This document shows positions 49,880-62,458 of a DNA stretch of 64,000 nucleotides, piece by piece. Under the pieces are notes generated by a model. That model was not told the DNA's origin and did not search any database. It was given only the letters and a program-made list of their open reading frames with translations. Source of the stretch: Ceratopteris richardii (lineage: Eukaryota > Streptophyta > Polypodiopsida > Polypodiales > Pteridaceae); NCBI GenBank assembly GCA_020310875.1, contig CM035441.1, forward strand, positions 87,234,277-87,298,276, in the 5' to 3' direction. Positions within the stretch are counted from its first letter, which is position 1. Each line of letters opens with the position of its first letter. The translations under genes were made by a program, and so were the position numbers.

Positions 49880-52800
49880 GATGGATGATTAGGGTTTTCA
49901 AAACCTGGTGGTTGTGACATGTATACCTCTTCACTTATCCAACCATTTAAGAATGCATTTTTCACATCAAGTTGGAGGAGTCTCCAATTCCTTGCAGCAA
50001 CTACACTTATCAATGTCCTGATTGTAGTCATCTTTGCAACTGGTGAGAATGTTTCCTCATAGTATATACCATGAGTTTGTGAGCATCCTTTGGCAACTAA
50101 TCTTGCCTTGTACCTGCAAACTGATCCATCTGAATTTCTTTTAACTTTATATACCCATCTGCAACCAATTACCTTTTGATTCGGCGACATTGGAACCAAA
50201 TCCCAAGTGTCCATCTCCTTCAATGCATCTATCTCTTCGTTCATGGCCTTTTCCCAATTAGGGTTTCCCTTTGCCTCTTCATAGGTTGAGGGTTCCTCTG
50301 AAATTGACTCTTTTGCCAAGTAGATAGAATGCTTTGTAACAAATGTGGAATCATATCCATACCTTTCTGGTTGTTTCTTCTCTCTTGCTGATCTTCTAGG
50401 TGCTTGTTTGGAGCATTCTCCAACCTCTTGCATCTTTGCTTTGCCTCTTGACTTCCATAGCTTGTAATCCCTTTGTCTTTCATCTTGGTCATCGTCTGTA
50501 TCACTTCTTGGATCCTGGACCTGTGTATCATGCTTGCTTCGTAATTGATGAGAGTCATAATCAAGATCATATGGTAGTGTTACCTTTTGTTTGTCTTCAT
50601 CATACCAAGACCTGTGTTCTTCAAACACAACATCTCTACTTGTAGTGAATTGCTTGGTTGAAGGATTGAAGAACCTGTAACCCATCTGAGTTGAATCATA
50701 TCCAATAAACAGTGCCTTTGTTGCCCTTTCATCTAGCTTACCTCTTATTTGTGATGGTACATGAACATAAGCAAAACAACCAAAAACCTTGCAATGTCCA
50801 AGACTAGGTTTTCTTCCATGCCATGCTTCATAAGGAGTCATACCTTGAAGTGATTTGGATGGTAGTCGATTGACAAGGTACACTGCAGTTGAAATAGCTT
50901 CTGCCCATAGATAATGTGGCACCTTCTTCTCTTCAAGCATTGTTCGGGTTGATCCAACCAATGTCTTGTTTCTCCTCTCTGCAATTCCATTTAGTTGAGG
51001 AGAGTACCTGGTAGTCACTTCCCTTTTGATAACTTTATCCTGCAAGAACTCATCAAAATCTTTGGAAAAGTATTCTCCCCCTCCATCAGATCTGAGCTTC
51101 TTTAGTGATCTACTTGTATGATTCTCCACATGTGCAAGATACTTCTTGAAGCAATCAAACACTTCATTCTTACTCTTGATAAAGTATAGAACAGTCCATC
51201 TACTATGGTCGTCAATAAATGAGACATAATACCTTGATCCTGCCAATGAAGGTTCTTGACTTGGTGCCCATACATTTGTGTGTACTAAGTCCAATAAGTT
51301 GTTGTGGATGTAGCCTTTGTGGTTGAATGGTTGTCTTTGTGCCTTCCCAATCTGACATGCATCACACCTGTTGATCATGTGTTGCTTTGATATGTTCGGC
51401 AGTCCTAGAACACTTTGATCCCTGCATATATCCTTCAAGGTTCTTTCATTCACATGAGCAAGTCTCTTATGCCACACTTCAAGCTCACTTAGGGTTTGAC
51501 ACCCAAAGTTGAATAGAGCTATGTTCCTGGTATCTCCTACTTCAAAAGTAAAGAGCCTACCATGCTTCTCACCTCGGGCTATCTTCTTGAAGCCTTGACA
51601 TGGATCTTCCACAAAATCTCCATGTTCGGTGAACCTAACTTGCAAGCCTTTTTCAACTATTTGGGCTACACTGATTAGGTTTTTAGTGATAGTGGGTACA
51701 TAGAGAACCTTACTCAGAATGTTTGTCCTGCCATTGGAAGCTTTGACATTACCAATCTTCTCCACATTGTGCTTCGTGTCATCCCCTGTTTGCACTTCAT
51801 GTCTATGCTTTGGACTTTCCAAGTCAGATAGAAGAGCAACCTTGCCTGCAACATGATTCGAGCATCCTGAATCTATGTAGAACAAATGATCATCTTCTTT
51901 ACCTTCTTTGTGGCTTAGGTTCATAAGAAGTAATGAGTCTTCATGTGGTTGATCTTCTGAATAATTGTTGTAGTCCCTTCTATTATAGCTTCTATTGTTG
52001 TTGCTGAAGTTGTGTCCACCTCTACCTCTATTGCCGCCATATCCACCTCTTCCACTTCCTTTCTGGGTCTTCCCATTGAACCAACAATTCTGAGTGGTGT
52101 GGTTGGTCTTATCGCATATGGCACAAGGTTGAACATTCTGACCTTTGGCTTTGTCTTGCTTTGGTCTTTCTTCTTCCCTTTCCACTTGCTATTGCTTGCG
52201 AAGTTGGCTTGGGAAGTCTCTTCTTCATCTTCTTCCTTCTTCTTGCCTTTCTACTTCTTATCCTTCTTATCTGCATATAGAGCACTAGTTGAATTACCAT
52301 GATAAGAGTTACCTTCCTTTATGCTATTGTTAGCTTCTTGATTGAAGAGTTGTCCAAGAAAGATGTTGAAGTCTGGAGTTCGCACATCCATGATGAGATC
52401 ATAGGTCGTCGTGAAGGATTGCCATTGCTTATCACTTCGAATGCCGTTGAGAATTTGCCTCATGATGACCTCTTCTTCAATCAGCTCTCCAATGGATGCT
52501 AACTGATCCGCAACCTCTTTGACCTTGGTAACAAACTCTGTGATGGTTTGTTTAGGTGTCTTCTTCATTTGGTTGAACTCGTTCCAAAGATGATTCTTTC
52601 TTGCTTTGGTACTAGCAGAAAAGAAAGTCTCCAGGGCATCCCAAGTCTCTTGAGATGTCTTGCATCCTCTAATATGTGGTAATAGAAAGTCAGAGATAGA
52701 GTTTAGTATGTACGACCTTCCTTGAGCATCCCTTGCGCACCAAAGTGTGAGCTTATCTGTCTCCTCTTGTGTAGGTCCTCCTTTGGATCTTGGAATAGGC

Positions 52801-52950
52801 ATAGCTTCATCAGCTGCTACAATTCCATAAAGATTTCTACCTTGCAAATAGGCCTCCATTCTGATTTGCCAAGCCGCGTAGTTATGTCGATCAAGCTTGT
52901 GGATCATTGAGGGAAAGCCGTCACCCATCTTGAACTAGCTCTGATACCAC

Positions 52951-54030
52951 TGAAAGAACTTGGAGAAGCTTGTCGAAGGTAGAAAAGTGCGTTTCGAAGC
53001 GATGAAGTTTGGTCAAGCCAACCGGCACAAGACCAGCCCTTGAGCTTATGGAGACTCAAATAGACCTTATAGGCATGCTATAAGTGCAAAGAAACACACT
53101 ATGTACCTTGGAGCATCAAGGAGAATGAGTCCATACAAAACAGATAGGTTCGCGGGTCAACTAGCTCAAAAAACTTACTATCTATGGAAGAGACAATGAA
53201 CTTCAAATGCCCATAGCGACCAGCGTGATTACAATTAGAAAAAATCCTTTTATGGGAGTGATACACATAGGGTTGAGTGTATGGAATGCACAAAATTATA
53301 AGGAATAAGCAAAATATGCTATAGGAATGAATGCGACATTCACCGGTGGTACCTCCTATTTTTCAAGAATACACAGAGATTGACCTTGAGGCAGAAAAAC
53401 TGAGATTTCTCCAAATCTGCTGAACCAAATGCTTTGAAAATTTACAAGCATAAACTAGACACTGATACCTTTCCAGTGCGTCCTCTTGCACTCAATTTGG
53501 AGCTTTGAGGAGAGAGCAGCAGCCTCTGCAAGATTACTGTTGGCGAAGAAGATGATGCAGAAAATTGAAGGAGCAAGACAATGATGGTCACAAGTGTATG
53601 TATATTGCTTCCATGTATAATACAAGTGATTTCAACTCCTTATATAGCCTCTAGGAGTGTTCCACGACTTTTACAACTTGAATTTGAATTCAAATGAAGG
53701 TGGTAATGGTTGTTGAAGGGAATCAACTCACTTCCCTACAATCTAGGAAAAGTGAAGATCTTGATTGATCTACTTTTAGGTGACTTGATTCGCTTGATTG
53801 AATGCAACTTCAACCACCAAAATTTCGTGGGATTTTGGCTCTATATTTTTACCTTTACATGTGTACAACTCAAGGCTTTTACAACGGTAAATGAGCCATC
53901 AAAATATTCTCAAAAAATACAATAAATGAGCATATGAAAAAGAACTCTCCAACGGATATTCTTTCGACGCGATAGCCTTTGATGTAGATCAAATCCACCT
54001 CAAGCATAGTGTAAGCTTGATGTTCCAACA
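52951..54030 (-). mobile_element. Array LTR 7 (1080 bp)
   Basis: Whole, the closest partner of LTR 5. Confidence 0.95.
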
Positions 54031-54461
54031 GCTCCCCCTCAAGCTAAAGTATGCTTGAGTCTTCATTCTCTGATAGGTTGAATACCTACCATAGCTTTGA
54101 ATCTACAAAGCTTTATTCCATCAAGTGCCTTTGTCATCATATCTGCTACTTGATTATCTCCAAATATGTGAGGTTTGGAACTCACAAGTCCCAAATCTGT
54201 ATACAATGCTTTTAACCATATTGCCTCTTGAGTTGCTATTGTCAAGCCTCTGTACTCTGCTTCAATTGAAGATAAAGCAACTGTTGGTTGCTTCTTGGAA
54301 CTCCATGACACTAGCTTCGAACCTGCAAATGCTAAGTAACCAGATGTACTTTTTCTATCATCCTTAGCTCCTGCCCAATCTGCATCTGAGTAGATTTTGA
54401 TATCCAAATCTGAAGAGTAAGGATAGAATATACCTTCATTGATTGTACCTTTGAGATACTT

Positions 54462-55732
54462 TGTGAAGAGATGGATAGGTATGTGTTGAAGATGAAGAGG
54501 TGTTGCAAAATCTTTGCTCTACACTAGCCAAATGAACTCCAGGAGTAGATGGTGGGCCCTTTTAGCTTGCCAATGGATGTATTAGACACCCTATGTACCT
54601 TGGAAGATCACTCTCAAAAAGATAGATCAAAACAGATAAGTTGGAGTTAGCTCACAGGTGAAAACTTGCTATTCTTGGTTAATACACCTGTCCAGTGTTT
54701 TACATAATTCTCCGAGCACAGCAGCAATTAGATTAATTCCTCTTGGGGAAGGCTAGGTAGCTTAAAGAGCTAACTTTAGAGAGTAATCGCATCAAAAATA
54801 ACAAACCACACACTGAGAATGACTTTTAACAAGTGATGACATCATCCCGATTTTCACGGGCTGCTACAGAAATAGACCAGTGAGTAGAAAAATTAACATA
54901 ACTCAAGATGTAAGAATCCAATGATCATGAAAATTTGTATGCTTATACTAGACAGTAAGCTGAATCCAACAAGCTTAAAATCACTGAATTTGGATGAGTA
55001 AACACTGAGAAATGACTCTGACAAGATGACTAAAAAAGTCGGGTACCTGACAGAGAAGTGAAGATGAACATACCCTGTTGACTTCAAATGAACATAACTG
55101 AAGATTCCAACATCCAAATGACATGAAAATTTGTGAGCATATAGTAGTCTTATAGAGCTAACTTTACCAAGTTAAATCACTGAAAATGATGAACCAAGTG
55201 CAGAGAAACAATCTCTGCAAGCTGACTGAGAAAAACTGAAGTAATGGCAGTGAGTAGTACACATCACAAGAACATGGAAAGATGAACTCAAATAATCATG
55301 AAAATGAAAGTATATTGCTTGTACAATACAATGACTTACTGATACATATGTGTGCCTTGTAATCACACCTTGATATGGCATAAAGCTCAGCTCTTGGAGG
55401 TCTTCACATAGGTCTCTCTAACCACGACTAAAAACGCCATCTATTTATAGTTGAGTTTGGGGGGCTAACTTCCCTCAATCACTCTCCAATCAATCAATGA
55501 TTGATTTGATTCTCTACCTACCACAAATCACAAATTCGTGGCTCCTCTTTCCATTCTTGATCATGTGGGCTCAACCACTTAAGATTCTCTTACTTTTACA
55601 TTAAGTAAACTCTTCAAAAGTTACAAGAGGTAGTTCACAAGTGAACTTTACATAGTCTTCATTTTGAAGCTTCTTTAATGACTTTGTGAGACTCAAGCCA
55701 ATACTTAGGCTTGTCATAGACTTGCTCCAACA
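54462..55732 (-). mobile_element. Solo LTR (1271 bp) of a related copia family, inserted in unit 7
   Basis: The ends are TGTGAAGAG ... CTCCAACA, flanked by a perfect 5-bp duplication TACTT (54457-54461 and 55733-55737). On the - strand it begins TGTTGGAGCAAG. A TATA box (CTATAAATAG) at 55441-55450 lies about 290 bp in. It shares blocks with the array LTR (CTATGTACCTTGGA, then CAAAACAGATA, then TAGCTC in the same order), so it comes from a sister family. No internal region remains, the usual result of LTR-LTR recombination. Confidence 0.85.
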
Positions 55733-57020
55733 TACTTCAGTACTCTCTTAGCCGCATCCATGTGTGGTCTTCTTGGTGAGTGCATGAACTGACTAAGCAC
55801 TCCCACACTATATGAGATGTCTGCCCTTGTGCCAGTAGCATATATCAAGCTACCTACCAAGCTTTGATACTCTTTTATGTCTTCAATTTTCTCACCTTCA
55901 TAAACACTAAGTTTATGATTCATCTCCAAAGGTGTACCTGCAGGTTTAGTGTTCTCCATTTTGAACGTGAGAAGAAGATCCTGAATGTATCTTCTTTGAG
56001 TCAAATACATTCCTTCATCTGTATATATCACCTGCATACCTAGGAAATATGTGAGCTCACCTAGGTCACTGATTTTGAACTCCTCTTGCATGTGTCTCTT
56101 GATCCTTTGAATGCCATTTAGATCATCACCTGTCACAATAATATCATCTACATATACACATAGATAGATAACCTCATTGTGACCCCTTTTGATGAATAGA
56201 GAAGGATCTGAGCTGCTAGCTTTGAACCCTTGATCTTGAAGATATGTAACCAACCTATAATTCCAAGCTCTTGGAGCTTGTTTCAATCCATACAATGCTT
56301 TCTTAAGTCTGCAAACATAAGATGGATGATTAGGGTTTTCAAAACCTGGTGGTTGTGACATGTATACCTCTTCACTTATCCAACCATTTAAGAATGCATT
56401 TTTCACATCAAGTTGGAGGAGTCTCCAATTCCTTGCAGCAGCTACACTTATCAATGTCCTGATTGTAGTCATCTTTGCAACTGGTGAGAATGTTTCCTCA
56501 TAGTCTATACCATGAGTTTGTGAGCATCCTTTGGCAACTAATCTTGCCTTGTACCTGCAAACTGATCCATCTGAATTTCTTTTAACTTTATATACCCATC
56601 TGCAACCAATTACCTTTTGATTCGGCGACATTGGAACCAAATCCCAAGTGTCCATCTCCTTCAATGCATCTATCTCTTCGTTCATGGCCTTTTCCCAATT
56701 AGGGTTTCCCTTTGCCTCTTCATAGGTTGAGGGTTCCTCTGAAATAGACTCTTTTGCCAAGTAGATTGAATGCTTTGTAACAAATGTGGAATCATATCCA
56801 TACCTTTCTGGTTGTTTCTTCTCTCTTGCTGATCTTCTAGGTGCTTGTTTGGAGCATTCTCCAACCTCTTGCATCTTTGCTTTGCCTCTTGACTTCCATA
56901 GCTTGTAATCCCTTTGTCTTTCATCTTGGTCATCGTCTGTATCACTTCTTGGATCTTGGACCTGTGTATCATGCTTGCTTCGTAATTGATGAGAGTCATA
57001 ATCAAGATCATATGGTAGTG

Positions 57021-57142
57021 TGTTGGAACCGTGAAGTTATGAAAGGCCTATGAAGCTATGAAGGCTATGGAGTACTTGGAGGCCTACCTTGGAGTTAAAG
57101 ATACTTGAATACTCAAGGCCTTGTGTGACAGTCTTCCAAATT
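57021..57142 (+). repeat. Left inverted terminus (122 bp) of the insertion
   Basis: Inverted copy of 59960-60081, apparently identical over its length by eye. Homology stops sharply after CTTCCAAATTT. Confidence 0.9.
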
Positions 57143-59331
57143 TTGTAAGTAATCCATCAAGGTGAATCGCCTCTTGGGGATAGGCATCAGAACCGAGACA
57201 AACAAACAACACTCATATAACTATGATCTCATGGTAATTGATTATCTCCTCTCAACTTCAATATTCGAGTGAGAGCATTGAACAAAACCTTCCCGTGATG
57301 CAAACTGTTGAAGTGTGCGAGAGAGAGATGGGAACACGTGGAGAAATGGCAACCTCCAAGTATGTGTTAAAGAGGAATTGCATGTATGAGACACTCTTCT
57401 GTTGGCCAATGGCGAGAGAGAGGGGAGACTATGGGCTAGGAGAACAATGCTTCCTTCCTTGAACTTCAAACCTGCATCTTCAGCTTAGCGTGGACCAATG
57501 GTAACATCATGAATTTGTGCATAGTATGCATATTTATGACAATAAAATAGAAACGGCAGTCCACTCATTCAATCTATAGCTATTTGAGACATTTCAATGT
57601 AAATGTGATGCTTGCAAATTCACCGGAAGCATAGAAACCTGACTCACTATTTGTCTGTAATCCTTTAGAATGCACATTATAATCATATCCTGGTAACATC
57701 GAACAACAAAAAAAAAATTCAATCTTCTGATTCGCACATGAATGCAAGTCAAAGTTGGAAACCTGGATACTTATGATCAGGCTCATAATCCTTCAACTTA
57801 CAGACTACATCAATCAGCTACATAAGTACAGAGTGCAGGTTGAGTTTTCATGGGATGGTTGGTCCTATTCAGACTTTTCTCTTGCTCACGACATATAATT
57901 CTTGAACTCCCCGAGGAAGTTTGATATGTGAGCTTTGCATATGATGGAGAGTCATACCCCTTCCGAGGCTTGCCTTAGTAGTAGAAACGTGTCATTGAGG
58001 GGGAGCACACAAAGCTCAACCCCAATCGTAGAACAAAAGCTGGAGGTACCAGGTTCGACCCCAACTATGGGGGAGCCCAAGGCTCAACCCCACCATGGCC
58101 GTGCAAAGGAGCAATAGGGAAGTCTTAAGGAGCCCGAACCCGATGCAGATCCACCAAGGGAGGCGAAGCTTGGCCCGATAGCTATGCAAAGCAAGGGGAA
58201 TAGGGAACGGAGCTCAGCCCCCATAGGGGGGAACTCGAGGCTCACCTCCCATCCTTGAGAAGAGCTTGCCATGGTGCAAGCCATCAGATCGCGCGACATC
58301 ACGAGACGCCCAACATGAAGGCCTGAGGAACGTTCCTAGCAGAGATGGAGGAAACGGAAGCGGAGCACATCACCAATGAGGGGAGGACTTCGGGTTCATT
58401 CCCATGCACTGAGGAGCCTCACAGAGCAATGAGTCTAGATGAGGGAGCAACGGCTCATCCTCATAGCAGAACTGAAGAAGCCAATGAGCATGGGAGGCAA
58501 CTAGGGAGAGCAGATGCCCGACACCACAGCAGAGCAGCAACCCACCTCCCTTTCGCAAAAGAATCACTGAGCCGATGCGCAAGGATAAGTAAAGTAAGAA
58601 ATTAGCCCTTCCCTCAAACATATGAAAATTGACCCAAGCATTCACTTAGAGAGAGGAGGGAGAAGACTCGGAAAGGAACTGTCAATGCAACGGCGACATA
58701 AACTCGTTCATGTGGTAGATGGAATAACTCATTTACTTTTTGAATGATGGTGAGGAGAGAGAGATGGAAAACGTCTCTCCTCTCTCTCTCAAATATGTCC
58801 TTTTCCTCAGAGAACATTAATTGCGAAGAGAGAGAAGGCTTCTCTCCCACCCAAAATGCATATCATGTACGATATCCAAGGATAATGACAGAAGAAAATT
58901 GATGCCCACCTACAACCAATCTATGCGCATCCAATTTTTGAATGTTAACAAAAGCCGTTTCACGAGTCAATCACAATTAAGTCCCTTTATTTAAAAAAAA
59001 AAAAGATGAACGGAGGGATGGGATTAGAGAGGTACTACCCTTCCCTCTTTCAAAGAAATCATTTACTTCAAGAAAGTGATAGACATGGATGGTGATGTCA
59101 AAGTGAGTGTGTGGGAGTGTGTATATGTGTGAGTGAGAGAGATAAGGGGTAGGGGGTGTTCTTGTGCCTCAAACAAAAATAAAGAGCTAAACTACTCAAA
59201 AAACAAAAACAAAGGGGAGGTACCCTTGACCAACCGAAGGCCACACGTATTCATCCTCTTCCAAGTGTCAAGGTGCATCTCACGAAATATGGACACGCAA
59301 ACTTGGAAAAGCCAACGGCTAAAGGCCGACG
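57143..59331. other. Interior of the inverted-ended insertion, no recognised gene
   Basis: Short frames only. A stretch at about 58000-58250 repeats CTCAACCCC/TTCGACCCC motifs, one of which (GGTTCGACCCC, 58052-58062) resembles a polymerase III B box. Several CT/GA runs lie at 58750-58840. Nothing supports a protein. Confidence 0.5.
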
Positions 59332-59349
59332 TCCCCGGCAACGGCGCCA
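59332..59349 (-). other. Primer-binding site, tRNA-Asp type
   Basis: The - strand TGGCGCCGTTGCCGGGGA, complementary to the 3' end of tRNA-Asp, lies 3 bp inside the LTR end at 59353. Confidence 0.85.
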
Positions 59350-59352
59350 AAT

Positions 59353-60081
59353 TGTTGAGAAAAGGGGAGCGACAAACCCTAACCGCCTCACATGGAAGTG
59401 AGAGGTTTCTCCAAGTTGGGGCAAAGAATGAGAGGAGAGGTTCACCCATGCTCATGGACCAATGGCAACAATGGCCAACGTCACAAGGAGCAAAGGGGAA
59501 CATCCTCCCAACCATGCACACACACATGCAAATCCATACACCAAGACTAACGCCATTGCACACAAGGAGGTAGGAGAGTAACAAATGACACCTTCTTCCA
59601 TTACCAAAATGGAGGCCAAGGCCATGGCCAAGGGACCTCCCCTTTTTACAAAATGAGCTCCTCCTTATATAAGAGAGGAGGAGGAATCCGTTCAATACAA
59701 GTGGCCAAAGGCTTCATTAACTAAAGATGTTCTAAAAAAAGGTAGGTAGTTGGTAAAATCAAAAAAAGAGAATCTTCCTAGAGAGAGAGCATTTGCACGT
59801 ATCCAAAAGTGAGCTCTCTTTTTGAAACTAAGGCAAGAATTCAAAAAAGGAGTCTTTTACAAAAAAGAAGGGAAAGGTTGAGTTTTTATGGGTTTTCTCA
59901 CATAAATAAGTAAGCAGGAGTTCCTATGAAGAAACTTATTTACAAGAGGGAAAAGTGGGAAATTTGGAAGACTGTCACACAAGGCCTTGAGTATTCAAGT
60001 ATCTTTAACTCCAAGGTAGGCCTCCAAGTACTCCATAGCCTTCATAGCTTCATAGGCCTTTCATAACTTCACGGTTCCAAC
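59353..60081 (-). mobile_element. LTR of the inverted-ended insertion (729 bp)
   Basis: On the - strand it runs from TGTTGGAACCGTG to TTTTCTCAACA. A TATA-like CTTATATAAG lies at 59664-59673, about 410 bp in. No direct partner LTR exists in the insertion. Confidence 0.75.
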
Positions 60082-62458
60082 ATAGTGTTACCTTTTGTTT
60101 GTCTTCATCATACCAAGACCTGTGTTCTTCAAACACAACATCTCTACTTGTAGTGAATTGCTTGGTTGAAGGATTGAAGAACCTGTAACCCATCTGAGTT
60201 GAATCATATCCAATAAACACTGCCTTTGTTGCCCTTTCATCTAGCTTACCTCTTATTTGTGATCGTACATGAACATAAGCTAAACAACAAAAAACCTTGC
60301 AATGTCCAAGACTAGGTTTTCTTCCATGCCATGCTTCATAAGGAGTCATACCTTGAAGTGATTTGGATGGTAGTCGATTGACAAGGTACACTGCAGTTGA
60401 AATAGCTTCTGTCCATAGATAATGTGGCAACTTCTTCTCTTCAAGCATTGTTCGGGCTGATCCAACCAATGTCTTGTTTCTCCTCTCTGCAATTCCATTT
60501 AGTTGAGGAGAGTACCTGGTAGTCACTTCCCTTTTGATACCTTTATCCTGCAAGAACTCATCAAAATCTTTGGAGAAGTATTCTCCCCCTCCATTAGATC
60601 TGAGCTTCTTTAGTGATCTACCTGTATGATTCTCCACATGTGCAAGATACTTCTTGAAGCAATCAAACACTTCATTCTTACTCTTGATAAAGTATAGAAC
60701 AGTCCATCTACTATGGTCGTCAATAAATGAGACATAATACCTTGATCCTGCCAATGAAGGTTCTTGACTTGGTCCCCATACATCTGTGTGTACTAAGTCC
60801 AATAAGTTGTTGTGGATGTAGCCTTTGTGGTTGAATGGTTGTCTTTGTGCCTTCCCAATCTGACATGCATCACACCTGTTGATCATGTGTTGCTTTGATA
60901 TGTTCGGCAGTCCTAGAACACTTTGATCCCTGCATATATCCTTCAAGGTTCTTTCATTCACATGAGCAAGTCTCTTATGCCACACTTCAAGCTCACTTAG
61001 GGTTTGACACCCAAAGTTGAATAGAGCTATGTTCCTGGTATCTCCTACTTCAAAAGTAAAGAGCCTACCATGCTTCTCACCTCGGGCTATCTTCTTGAAG
61101 CCTTGACATGGATCTTCCACAAAAGCTCCATGTTGGGTGAACCTAACTTGCAAGCCTTTTTCAACTATTTGGCCTACACTGATTAGGTTTTTAGTGATAG
61201 TGGGTACATAGAGAACCTTACTCAGAATGTTTGTCCTGCCATTGGAAGCTTTCACATTACCAATCTTCTCCACATTGTGCTTCGTGTCATCCCTTGTTTG
61301 CACTTCATGTCTATGCTTTGGACTTTCCAAGTCAGATAGAAGAGCAACGTTGCCTGCAACATGATTCGAGCATCCTGAATCTATGTAGAACAAATGATCA
61401 TCTTCTTTACCTTCTTTGTGGCTTAGGTTCATAAGAAGTAATGAGTCTTCATGTGGTTGATCTTCTGAATAATTGTTGTAGTCCCTTCTATTATAGCTTC
61501 TATTGTTGTTGTTGAAGTTGTGTCCACCTCTGCCTCTATTGCCGCCATATCCACCTCTTCCACTTCCTTTCTGGGTCTTCCCATTGAACCAGCAATTCTG
61601 AGTGGTGTGGTTGGTATTATCACATATGGCACAAGGTTGAACATTCTTACCTTTGGCTTTGTCTTGCTTTGGTCTTTCTTCTTCCCTTTCCACTTGCTCT
61701 TGCTTGCGAAGTTGGCTTGGGAAGTCTCTTCTTCATCTTCTTCCTTCTTCTTGCCTTTCTGCTTCTTATCCTTCTTATCTGCATATAGAGCACTAGTTGA
61801 ATTACCATGATAAGAGTTACCTTCCTTTATGCTATTGTTGGCTTCTTGATTGAAGAGTTGTCCAAGAAAGATGTTGAAGTCTGGAGTTTGCACATCCATG
61901 ATGAGATCATAGGCCGTCGTGAAGGATTGCCATTGCTTATCACTTCGAATGCCGTTGAGAATTTGCCTCATGATGAACTCTTCTTCAATCAGCTCTCCAA
62001 TGGATGCTAACTGATCCGCAACCTCTTTGACCTTGGTAACAAACTCTGTGATGGTTTGTTTAGGTGTCTTCTTCATTTGGTTGAACTCGTTCCAAAGATG
62101 ATTCTTTCTTACTTTGGTACTAGCAGAAAAGAAAGTCTCCAGGGCGTCCCAAGTCTCTTGAGATGTCTTGCATCCTCTAATATGTGGTAATAGAAAGTCA
62201 GAGATAGAGTTTAGTATGTACGACCTTGCTTGAGCATCCCTTGCGCACCAAAGTGTGAGCTTATCTGTCTCCTCTTGTGTAGGTCCTCCTTTGGATCTTG
62301 GAATAGGCATAGCTTCATCACCTGCTACAATTCCATAAAGATTTCTACCTTGCAAATAGGCCTCCATTCTGATTTGCCAAGCCGCGTAGTTGTGTCGATC
62401 AAGCTTCTCGATCATTGAGGGAAAGCCGTCACCCATCTTGAACTAGCTCTGATACCAC

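Larger units (their letters stand above)
42641..52950 (-). mobile_element. Copia array unit 6, internal region, split by a nested copia element
   Basis: Left part 42641-43659 (end of reverse transcriptase, RNase H) and right part 49880-52950 (gag from 52928 through reverse transcriptase) flank a second copia element. Removing that element and its target duplication leaves about 4085 bp, so the unit was full length when hit. About two further breaks. Confidence 0.95.
57021..60081 (-). mobile_element. Inverted-ended LTR-type insertion (3061 bp), no gag-pol
   Basis: The ends are TGTTGGAACCGTG ... CACGGTTCCAACA, flanked by a perfect 5-bp duplication TAGTG (57016-57020 and 60082-60086). The first 122 bp (57021-57142) are the inverted complement of the last 122 bp. 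A 729-bp LTR (59353-60081, - strand) is followed by an Asp-type primer site. The interior 57143-59331 has no gag, protease, integrase or RT motif, so the element is non-autonomous. TG...CA ends, the 5-bp duplication and the primer site point to a Ty3/gypsy-like retroelement, but the left end is an inverted LTR start instead of a direct 3' LTR. Confidence 0.8.
54031..62458 (-). mobile_element. Copia array unit 7, internal region, split by two insertions
   Basis: Parts 54031-54461 (RNase H), 55733-57020 (reverse transcriptase and linker) and 60082-62458 (gag from 62436 through integrase) are separated by a solo LTR and by the inverted-ended element. Subtracting both with their 5-bp duplications leaves about 4086 bp, so the unit was full length. 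One or two further breaks. Confidence 0.95.

Noticed and set aside
57021-60081. DNA transposon (MULE or hAT) because of its long terminal inverted repeats
   Set aside because: The duplication is 5 bp rather than 8-9 bp, the ends are TG...CA, and an Asp-type primer site adjoins an LTR-length segment. No transposase is present.
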